This document shows positions 43,938-50,889 of a stretch of 64,000 nucleotides of DNA, one piece after another. The stretch is from NCBI RefSeq assembly GCF_017573505.1, contig NZ_JAGEOJ010000017.1, positions 62,001 through 126,000 of the forward strand, in the 5' to 3' direction. Origin of the DNA: Actinomadura barringtoniae. Its GTDB lineage: Bacteria; Actinomycetota; Actinomycetes; Streptosporangiales; Streptosporangiaceae. The notes beneath the pieces are model-generated. The model was not told where the DNA came from. It made no database searches and saw nothing but the letters and a program-made list of their open reading frames with translations. The translations under genes and the position numbers were made by a program. How positions within the stretch are numbered: position 1 is the stretch's first letter; each line of letters opens with the position of its first letter.

Positions 43938-44842
43938 CCAGGACCAAGGTCGCGATCATCGGCTCCGGCAACATCGGCACCGATCTGATGATCAAGGTGA
44001 TCCGGCTGTCGGAGCGCCTGGAGGTCGCCGCGATGGCCGGGATCGACCCCGGCTCCGACGGCCTCGCCCGCGCCGCCCGGATGGGCGTCGCGACGACGCA
44101 CGAGGGCGTCGAGGGACTGGTCGCGATGGACGGCTTCGACGCGATCGAGATCGTCCTGGACGCCACCTCGGCCAAGGCCCACGAGCACAACGCCGCGGTG
44201 CTCGCCCCGCACGGCAAGCGGCTGATCGACCTCACGCCCGCCGCGCTCGGCCCGTACGTGGTCCCGCCGGTCAACCTCGACGACCACCTGGACGCGCCGA
44301 ACCTCAACATGGTCACCTGCGGCGGCCAGGCCACCGTGCCGATCGTCGCCGCCGTGTCGAGCGCGACCCCGGTGCGGTACGCCGAGATCGTCGCCTCGAT
44401 CTCGTCCCGTTCGGCCGGGCCCGGCACCCGCGCCAACATCGACGAGTTCACCGAGACGACCGCCCGCGCGCTGGAGGTGGTCGGCGGCGCCGCGCGCGGC
44501 AAGGCGATCATCGTGCTGAACCCGGCCGACCCGCCGCTCATCATGCGCGACACCGTCTACTGCGTGGTCGGCGACTGCGACGAGCAGGCCGTGGTGACCG
44601 CGGTGGAGAAGATGGTCGCCGAGGTCGCCGCGTACGTGCCCGGCTACCGGCTCAAGCAGCAGGTCCAGATCCGCCCGGTCGGCGCCGGCGACCCGCTGGC
44701 CGCCCTCGCGGGCGGCGAGGGCCACCTCGTCTCGGTCTTCCTGGAGGTCGAGGGCGCCGCGCACTACCTGCCCGCCTACGCGGGGAACCTGGACATCATG
44801 ACCTCGGCCGCGCTGCGGGTCGCGGAAAGGCTGGCGATCTGA
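43934..44842 (+). CDS. nbaJ: Acetaldehyde dehydrogenase (acylating)
   Basis: A 302-residue enzyme converting acetaldehyde, NAD+ and CoA to acetyl-CoA. The N-terminal Rossmann site is VAIIGSGNIGTDLMIKVI. Cys129 in NMVTCGGQATVPIV is the acyl-enzyme nucleophile. SRSAGPGTRANIDEFTETTARAL and RDTVYC follow as in DmpF/MhpF. It forms a channelling complex with the aldolase encoded immediately downstream (1-nt TGATG overlap), passing acetaldehyde directly. This is the last step of the pathway. Confidence 0.93.
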   Translation: MTRTKVAIIGSGNIGTDLMIKVIRLSERLEVAAMAGIDPGSDGLARAARMGVATTHEGVEGLVAMDGFDAIEIVLDATSAKAHEHNAAVLAPHGKRLIDLTPAALGPYVVPPVNLDDHLDAPNLNMVTCGGQATVPIVAAVSSATPVRYAEIVASISSRSAGPGTRANIDEFTETTARALEVVGGAARGKAIIVLNPADPPLIMRDTVYCVVGDCDEQAVVTAVEKMVAEVAAYVPGYRLKQQVQIRPVGAGDPLAALAGGEGHLVSVFLEVEGAAHYLPAYAGNLDIMTSAALRVAERLAI

Positions 44843-45855
44843 TGACGTACGAGCTCTACGTGCAGGACGTGACGCTGCGGGACGGCATGCACGCCATCCG
44901 GCACCGGTACTCCACCGACCAGGTCCGCGAGATCGCCGCCGCGCTCGACGCCGCCGGGGTGGACGCCATCGAGGTCGCGCACGGCGACGGCCTGGCAGGC
45001 TCCAGCGTCAACTACGGCCCGGGCGCGCACCTGGACGAGGAGTGGATCGCCGCCGCGGCCGAGGTCATGGAACGCGCCGTGCTGACCACGCTCCTGCTGC
45101 CCGGCATCGGCACGATCGCCGAGCTGAAGCGCGCCTACGAGCTGGGCGTACGGTCGGTACGGGTCGCCACGCACTGCACCGAGGCCGACATCTCCGCCCA
45201 GCACATCGCCACCGCGCGCGAGCTCGGCATGGACGTCGCGGGCTTCCTGATGATGTCCCACATGGCGCCGCCGGAGAAGCTCGCCGAGCAGGCCAAGCTG
45301 ATGGAGTCCTACGGGGCGCACTGCGTCTACGTCACCGACTCCGGCGGCCGCCTCACCATGGACGGCGTCCGCGACCGGGTCCGCGCCTACCGCGACCTGC
45401 TGGGCGAGGACACCGAGATCGGCATCCACGCCCACCACAACCTCGGGCTCGGCGTCGCCAACTCGGTCGTCGCCGTCGAGAACGGCGTCCGCCGCGTGGA
45501 CGCCTCGCTCGCCGGGATGGGCGCGGGCGCCGGCAACTGCCCGCTGGAGGCGTTCGTCGCGGTCGCCGACCTCATGGGCTGGAAGCACGGCTCGGACGTC
45601 TTCAAGCTGATGGACGCCGCCGACGACATCGTCCGCCCGCTGCAGGACCGGCCCGTCCAGGTGGACCGGGAGACCCTCACACTCGGCTACGCCGGGGTCT
45701 ACTCCAGCTTCCTGCGGCACGCCGAGGACGCCGCCCGCCGCTACGGCCTGGACACCCGCGACATCCTCGTCGAGGTGGGCCGCCGGGGCATGGTCGGTGG
45801 CCAGGAGGACATGATCGTGGACATCGCGCTCGATCTGGTTGAAGGGGAGAAGTGA
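44842..45855 (+). CDS. nbaI: 4-hydroxy-2-oxovalerate aldolase
   Basis: A 337-residue Mn2+-dependent class II pyruvate aldolase (DmpG/MhpE/HMG-like). VQDVTLRDGMHAIRHRY carries the catalytic Arg-Asp and metal Asp. HGDGLAGSSVNYG is the substrate loop, IGIHAHHNLGLGVAN holds the two metal histidines, and DASLAGMGAGAGNCPLEAFVAV leads to the C-terminal communication domain that binds the dehydrogenase. It cleaves 4-hydroxy-2-oxovalerate to pyruvate and acetaldehyde. It overlaps the kynureninase start by 4 nt (GTGA). Confidence 0.93.
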   Translation: MTYELYVQDVTLRDGMHAIRHRYSTDQVREIAAALDAAGVDAIEVAHGDGLAGSSVNYGPGAHLDEEWIAAAAEVMERAVLTTLLLPGIGTIAELKRAYELGVRSVRVATHCTEADISAQHIATARELGMDVAGFLMMSHMAPPEKLAEQAKLMESYGAHCVYVTDSGGRLTMDGVRDRVRAYRDLLGEDTEIGIHAHHNLGLGVANSVVAVENGVRRVDASLAGMGAGAGNCPLEAFVAVADLMGWKHGSDVFKLMDAADDIVRPLQDRPVQVDRETLTLGYAGVYSSFLRHAEDAARRYGLDTRDILVEVGRRGMVGGQEDMIVDIALDLVEGEK

Positions 45856-47108
45856 CTGACGAGCAGGAGGCGCTGGCGCTGGACGAGGCCGACCCGCTGC
45901 CGACGCGGCGGGCCGAGTTCCTGATCCCGCCCGCGCCGGACGGGTCGTACGGCGAGTCCGCCTACTTCGCGGGCAACTCACTCGGCCTCCAGCCGCGCGG
46001 CGTCGCGGCCCGGATCTCCGAGGAGCTGGAGGACTGGGCGAGGTTCGGCGTGGAGGGGCACACGCAGGGCCGCCGCCCGTGGGTCGGCTACCACGAGCTG
46101 CTGCGCGACCCGATGGCACGCCTGGTCGGGGCCCTCCCGCACGAGGTCGTCGCGATGAACACCCTCACGGTCAACCTGCACCTGATGATGGCCAGCTTCT
46201 ACCGCCCGGCGGGGGAGCGGACCCGGATCGTCATCGAGGACACCGCCTTCCCCTCCGACTCCTACGCGGTCGCCAGCCAGGCCGTTCACCACGGCCTCGA
46301 CCCGGCCGAGGCGATCGTGCGGCTGCGTCCCCGCGAGGGCGAGGACACCCTGCGGACCGAGGACATCGCCGACTACCTCGAACGTGAGGGCGACCGGGTC
46401 GCGCTGCTCATGCTCGGCGGCGTCAACTACCTCACCGGCCAGCTGATGGACATCCAGGCGATCACCAAGGCCGGGCGCGCAGCCGGGGCCGTGGTCGGCT
46501 GGGACCTGGCGCACGCGGCGGGCAACGTGCCGCTGCGCCTGCACGACTGGGACGTCGACTTCGCCGCCTGGTGCAGCTACAAGTACCTCAACTCCGGGCC
46601 CGGCGCCGTCGCGGGCTGCTTCGTGCACGAACGCCACGTCCGCGACGCCTCGGTGCCCAAGCTGGCGGGCTGGTGGGGCACCGACCCGGCCACCAGGTTC
46701 AGGATGGGCCCGGTCATCGACCCGCCCGCCTCGGCCGACGCCTGGCAGCTGTCCAACCCGCCGATCTTCTCCCTGGCCCCGGTGCTGGTGTCGCTGGAGA
46801 TCTTCGACTCGGTGGGCATGGGCGCCCTGCGGGCCAAGAGCGAGCGGCTCACCGCCTACCTGGCCCGCCGCCTGACATGGGTGGCGGACGTGATCACCCC
46901 CGCAGACCCGGCCATGCGCGGCTGCCAGCTGTCGATCCGGGTACGGGACGCGGGCGGCCTCGTCCACGCGCTCGCCCGGTCCGGCGTCATCGCCGACGCC
47001 CGCGAACCCGATGTCGTCCGCCTGGCCCCCGTTCCTCTCTATAACACTTTCCACGACTGTCATCGGCTCGCAGACGCGCTCTCGGTTCGGATAACGGGAT
47101 CGCTATAG
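45852..47108 (+). CDS. kynU: Kynureninase
   Basis: A 418-residue PLP enzyme that hydrolyses kynurenine or 3-hydroxykynurenine to anthranilate or 3-hydroxyanthranilate plus alanine. AYFAGNSLGLQPRGV and WARFGVEGHTQGRRPWVGYHE are the N-terminal signatures. VVGWDLAHAAGNVPLRLHDWDVDFAAWCSYKYLN contains the PLP Asp and Schiff-base Lys244, and LAGWWGTD follows. The GTG start overlaps the aldolase stop. Its place at the end of the 3-hydroxyanthranilate operon implies that the physiological substrate is 3-hydroxykynurenine. No kynurenine 3-monooxygenase gene is in the window. Confidence 0.93.
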   Translation: MTDEQEALALDEADPLPTRRAEFLIPPAPDGSYGESAYFAGNSLGLQPRGVAARISEELEDWARFGVEGHTQGRRPWVGYHELLRDPMARLVGALPHEVVAMNTLTVNLHLMMASFYRPAGERTRIVIEDTAFPSDSYAVASQAVHHGLDPAEAIVRLRPREGEDTLRTEDIADYLEREGDRVALLMLGGVNYLTGQLMDIQAITKAGRAAGAVVGWDLAHAAGNVPLRLHDWDVDFAAWCSYKYLNSGPGAVAGCFVHERHVRDASVPKLAGWWGTDPATRFRMGPVIDPPASADAWQLSNPPIFSLAPVLVSLEIFDSVGMGALRAKSERLTAYLARRLTWVADVITPADPAMRGCQLSIRVRDAGGLVHALARSGVIADAREPDVVRLAPVPLYNTFHDCHRLADALSVRITGSL

Positions 47109-47200
47109 CGGGCATTAATAGAAGTATTAGCGGTAGCGTCCAATTGCACGGAATGATTTCGTCCACCTGACTTTTCGGGGGCAGACGAAAGGCGTTCCGT
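47109..47200 (+). promoter_or_regulatory. A+T-rich leader of the LVIVD-repeat protein gene
   Basis: A low-G+C spacer with the small inverted repeat TAATA-GAAG-TATTA (47116-47129) and an A+T-rich stretch near 47140-47160. The composition differs from surrounding coding DNA and suits a promoter for the secreted protein gene at 47201. No exact boxes are claimed. Confidence 0.35.
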
Positions 47201-48973
47201 ATGAGGAGAATCCTGCTCGCGGCAGGGGCGGCGGCGGCCGTCGCCGCCCCGCTGGCCATGACGGGCGCGCACGCCGCTCAGGCCGTGCCCGCCGACCCCT
47301 ATATCCCCACGGTCTGCGGGGATCGGCGGCCTCAGGAGGCCGACCCCGGAAGCTATGGGATGCAGCTGGACGGCACGTTCCGGCACCCCTCGCTGACCCC
47401 GCCCGGAGAGGACCGTCACCCCTTTCCCGGCGGCGCTCAGGATCTGTTCCCCAAGACCGAGGGATACGACCCCAAGCCGCATATCTCAGGGCCGGTGAAG
47501 GTCGAGGCGTCCTACCGCGGTAAGACGTTCACGCCCGACTACTTCCACTCCTGGCAGAACATCGTCGACTTCAAGGGCCGGCGTTATCTGTTCCAGTACG
47601 ACCGCAGCGAGGGCCGCGTCTACGACATCACCGACGTCCGCAAGGTCAAGGTCGTCGAGACGATGACCCGCGACGACGTGGACGGCGACGAGAACAAGGG
47701 CAACGCCACCTGGGCCCCGCACGACTTCTGGGGCGCCTCGTCCATCCAGTGGAACGCCAAGCTTCGCGCCTACGTGATGGTGCAGAGCTTCGAGGCCAAG
47801 CGGCAGATCCCCGACGAGCTGGGTGACGACCCCGAGCACGGCAAGTTCGGCAACCCGGCGGGCGTCGAGAAGGTCCGCAAGACCGCCCAGCTCAAGGGCT
47901 TCAAGGTCTTCCGGCTGGACGGCCCGCGCAAGAAGGACTGGAAGCTGCTGTCCACGGTCAGCACCGACGCCACCCAGCCCGACCCGCTCAAGTCCGACGT
48001 GAACAAGCCGCAGCAGGGCTCGGGCTCCCTGGACATCCCGTACTACACCGGCGGCAAGTACATGTTCATCGCGGTCGCCCCCCGCGACAGCTGGGGCAAC
48101 AGCGAGGTGCCCACCAACCTCTACTCCGCCGGCTACCAGTCGTACGACATGTCCGACCCGGCCCACCCACGCAAGCTGGGCGAATGGCACCTGCCGGGCC
48201 AGGTCAAGGGCGAGGAGGCCGCCTACCGGAAGAACCCGCGCTGCGGCAACCAGACCTCCTGGATGGGCGCGCGGATGTCGCTGTTCATCCCCAAGCCGGT
48301 CGAGCAGGGCGGCAAGTACGCCTTCGCCGCCCAGGGCGGCTTCGGGATGTCGGTCCTGGACATCTCCGACCCCGCGCACATGAAGACCGTGTCCCACCTG
48401 GACCTGCCGATGTCGGTGGGCGGCACCGAGGCCGACAACGTCGACGTCTCGCAGTACGCCAGGACCGGCATGATCTACGTCAGCGGCTACCCGCTCGGCG
48501 AGGACTGCTACGAGCCGTACAAGGACATCTTCCAGGTCGACGCCCGCGACCCGGCCAAGCCCCGCATCGTGGGCACCCTGCCCCGGCCGGTCCCGCCCCG
48601 CGGCTCCGGCTTCACCGACTACTGCCAGCGGGGCGGCAGCTTCGGGCCCAAGCGGAGTGGCTACTACACATCGCCCGGGAACCCGCCCGCGGGCCTGATC
48701 CCGTACGCCTTCTACAACGCCGGCGTACAGCTGTTCGACCTCAAGGACCGCGCCCACCCCAAGATCGCGGCCCAGTTCGTGCCCCAGGGCTACAGCAAGG
48801 GCGTCCCGGACTGGGCGCTGGGCAACCAGACCCACGGGGTCTACGTCGAGTGGGACCGCAAGATCATCTGGGTCTTCACCAACGACGGGATCTACGCGCT
48901 CTCGTCCCGCAAGCTGATCGGGAAGCCCCGGTTCGACGCGCCTTCGGCCCCTTTCCACAACTCCTGGCTGTAA
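47201..48973 (+). CDS. Secreted LVIVD-repeat protein of unknown function
   Basis: A 590-residue exported protein with signal peptide MRRILLAAGAAAAVAAPLA and cleavage near AHA-AQA. At least five LVIVD-type beta-propeller repeats are visible: VYDITDVRKVKVVETM, SYDMSDPAHPRKLGEW, VLDISDPAHMKTVSHL, VDARDPAKPRIVGTL and LFDLKDRAHPKIAAQF. Six cysteines are scattered through the secreted part and could form disulfides outside the cell. The protein lies 92 nt after kynureninase in the same direction but has its own leader, so a link to that pathway is only positional. No catalytic motif is recognised. Confidence 0.8.
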   Translation: MRRILLAAGAAAAVAAPLAMTGAHAAQAVPADPYIPTVCGDRRPQEADPGSYGMQLDGTFRHPSLTPPGEDRHPFPGGAQDLFPKTEGYDPKPHISGPVKVEASYRGKTFTPDYFHSWQNIVDFKGRRYLFQYDRSEGRVYDITDVRKVKVVETMTRDDVDGDENKGNATWAPHDFWGASSIQWNAKLRAYVMVQSFEAKRQIPDELGDDPEHGKFGNPAGVEKVRKTAQLKGFKVFRLDGPRKKDWKLLSTVSTDATQPDPLKSDVNKPQQGSGSLDIPYYTGGKYMFIAVAPRDSWGNSEVPTNLYSAGYQSYDMSDPAHPRKLGEWHLPGQVKGEEAAYRKNPRCGNQTSWMGARMSLFIPKPVEQGGKYAFAAQGGFGMSVLDISDPAHMKTVSHLDLPMSVGGTEADNVDVSQYARTGMIYVSGYPLGEDCYEPYKDIFQVDARDPAKPRIVGTLPRPVPPRGSGFTDYCQRGGSFGPKRSGYYTSPGNPPAGLIPYAFYNAGVQLFDLKDRAHPKIAAQFVPQGYSKGVPDWALGNQTHGVYVEWDRKIIWVFTNDGIYALSSRKLIGKPRFDAPSAPFHNSWL

Positions 48974-49161
48974 CCGGGTAGGGTGTCAGCGTTGCAGTCG
49001 TACTTTCCACGCACGTTTGCTTAATGAAGCGCACGCGGAAGTTTCAAGACAGCGGGCGTTTCTACTTCTCCGGTTGAACCGGCGGATGTAAGGCTGGTCC
49101 GCACGCAGCCCCGGTCGCCACCCGGCGACCGGTGAGCTTCACCGAAGGAGAGAAAGAGATC
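48974..49161 (+). promoter_or_regulatory. Long structured leader of the cold-shock gene
   Basis: This 188-nt stretch before cspA contains A+T-rich words near 49005-49025 that could hold the promoter. CCGG-TTGAA-CCGG (49070-49082) follows, then a perfect 9-bp stem CCGGTCGCC/GGCGACCGG with loop ACCC (49111-49132). The ribosome site GAAGGAGAG follows 12 nt later. Long structured leaders regulate many cold-shock mRNAs, so temperature-dependent folding is plausible here but unproven. Confidence 0.55.
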
Positions 49162-49365
49162 ATGGCCGAAGGCACCGTGAAGTGGTTCAACGCCGAGAAG
49201 GGCTTCGGGTTCATCGCGCCGGACGACGGCGGCCCCGACGTCTTCGTTCACTACTCGGCGATCGCCACCTCCGGCTACCGCAGCCTTGAGGAGAACCAGC
49301 GCGTGGCGTTCGAGATCACGCAGGGCCAGAAGGGCCCGCAGGCCGAGGGCGTCACTTCCCTCTGA
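49162..49365 (+). CDS. cspA: Cold-shock protein, CspA family
   Basis: A 67-residue single cold-shock domain, the normal family size. MAEGTVKWFNAEKGFGFIAP contains RNP1 (KGFGFI, residues 13-18) and DVFVHYSAI contains RNP2. It binds single-stranded RNA and DNA as a chaperone in the cytosol. The ATG was preferred over a start ten codons earlier because GGAGAG is then correctly placed as the ribosome site and the protein starts as in relatives. It is monocistronic, followed by a probable terminator hairpin. Confidence 0.95.
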   Translation: MAEGTVKWFNAEKGFGFIAPDDGGPDVFVHYSAIATSGYRSLEENQRVAFEITQGQKGPQAEGVTSL

Positions 49366-49386
49366 CGTTCAGGCGTTTCACAGGCG

Positions 49387-49418
49387 GGGCCCGTACCATG
49401 TTCCAGCGGTGCGGGCCC
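49387..49418 (+). terminator. Hairpin terminator after cspA
   Basis: Arms GGGCCCGTACC (49387-49397) and GGTGCGGGCCC (49408-49418) pair over 11 positions with one G-U pair around a 10-nt loop. It lies 21 nt after the cspA stop and is followed by TTCCC rather than a long T-run, as is common in high-G+C actinobacteria. Confidence 0.65.
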
Positions 49419-49461
49419 TTCCCGTGTCCGCGCAGTGCCCGGGCAGGTCAGAAGGGGGAAC

Positions 49462-50871
49462 GTGAGGCGACGCAGAGGCTCCGTCCGCGCATTCGCCCTC
49501 CTTGCCGCGACCACCGCCATCGCCGCCGCCACGGCGGCCACGGTGACCGCCTGCGGCCCGCAGAACGACGCGCCCGCCGAGCCGGGGGCCACCGGCGCCG
49601 GTGACTCGCTGTTCACCGGGATCGGGAACGGCGGCTACGACGTCCAGCACTACGGGCTGACGCTCAACTACCAGCCCGACGGCGACCACCTGAACGCCAA
49701 GGCCGACATCACGGCCCGCGCCACCCAGGCGCTCAGCTCGTTCAATCTCGACCTCGACGGCCTCACGGTGCGTTCGGCGACCGTGAACGGCAAGTCGGCC
49801 GGGGTACGGCGCAAGGGCACCGAGCTCACGCTGACGCCGCACGACGCTCTCCGCAGCGGCCGCGACTTCACCACCGAGATCGTCTACGACGGCAAGCCGA
49901 AGCAGATCACCGACCCGGACGAGTCCACCGAGGGCTGGCTGCGGACCGACGACGGCGCCGCCGCGCTCGGCGAGCCGACCGGGGCGATGGCGTGGTTCCC
50001 GAGCAACGACCATCCCTCAGACAAGGCCTCCTTCGACTTCACCGTGACCGTTCCCAAGGGTCTCACCGCGGTCGCCAACGGCGCGCTGACCGCTCAGCAC
50101 GGCGGCACCTTCACCTGGCACAGCCCCGAGCCGATGGCGACCTACCTGGCCAGCGTGGTGATCGGCGAGTTCCGGGTGAAGCAGTTCAAGGCCGACGGCC
50201 GCCCGGTCTACATCGCCGTCGACCCCGACGAGGTGGACGAGGACAGCCGGGACCTGACCAAGCTCGTGCCCGAGGTCATCCAGTGGGGGAGCAGGCTGTT
50301 CGGGCCCTATCCGTTCAGCAGCGCCGGGGCGATCGTCGATCACACGCCCGACGTCGGCTACTCGCTGGAGACCCAGACCAAGCCGTTCTTCGAGGCCGCG
50401 CCCAGCGAGAAGCTCGTCGTCCACGAGATGTCGCACCAGTGGTTCGGCGACTCGGTGACGCCCAGCAGCTGGAAGGACATGTGGCTGAACGAGGGCTTCG
50501 CCGTCTACGCCGAGTGGATCTGGGAGGAGGACCACGGCGAGGAGACCGTGCAGGAGAACTTCCACAACTCCTACACCGACACCGAGGGCGACACCTGGGC
50601 GTTCCCGCCGACCGACCCGCCGGCCGACGAGATCTCCGGCGACCCGGTCTACATCCGCGGCGCCATGGTCCTGCACAAGGTGCGCGAGGCCGTGGGCGAC
50701 AAGACCTTCTTCGACATCCTCCGGGCCTGGACGTCCACGTACCGCTACGGGAACGTCGACACCCAGAAGTTCATTGACCTGTGCCAGTCGATGTCGGGCA
50801 AGAACCTCGGCGGCGTCTTCAACACCTGGTTGTTCCAGAAGAAGAAGCCCGCCGCCGAGGACCTGCCTTGA
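49462..50871 (+). CDS. M1 family metallopeptidase, lipoprotein
   Basis: A 469-residue exported zinc peptidase. A basic start and hydrophobic stretch end in TVTAC, a lipobox-like site with the cysteine to be lipidated. The catalytic motif is His321-Glu-Met-Ser-His325 in HEMSHQWFGDSV with zinc ligand Glu344 (NEGFAVYAEW), the exact gluzincin spacing. The exopeptidase motif is less clear; GYSLETQTKPFF replaces GAMEN-like text. The C-terminal helical ERAP1-like domain is absent, so this is the short bacterial form. The GTG start follows GAAGGGGGAA. Confidence 0.88.
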   Translation: MRRRRGSVRAFALLAATTAIAAATAATVTACGPQNDAPAEPGATGAGDSLFTGIGNGGYDVQHYGLTLNYQPDGDHLNAKADITARATQALSSFNLDLDGLTVRSATVNGKSAGVRRKGTELTLTPHDALRSGRDFTTEIVYDGKPKQITDPDESTEGWLRTDDGAAALGEPTGAMAWFPSNDHPSDKASFDFTVTVPKGLTAVANGALTAQHGGTFTWHSPEPMATYLASVVIGEFRVKQFKADGRPVYIAVDPDEVDEDSRDLTKLVPEVIQWGSRLFGPYPFSSAGAIVDHTPDVGYSLETQTKPFFEAAPSEKLVVHEMSHQWFGDSVTPSSWKDMWLNEGFAVYAEWIWEEDHGEETVQENFHNSYTDTEGDTWAFPPTDPPADEISGDPVYIRGAMVLHKVREAVGDKTFFDILRAWTSTYRYGNVDTQKFIDLCQSMSGKNLGGVFNTWLFQKKKPAAEDLP

Positions 50872-50889
50872 ATCACCGGCGCCAGAGCG

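Noticed and set aside
47100..47109. Ten-bp palindrome CGCTATAGCG over the kynureninase stop codon
   Set aside because: Too short and placed at a stop codon with no second arm or T-run; not enough for a terminator or operator call.
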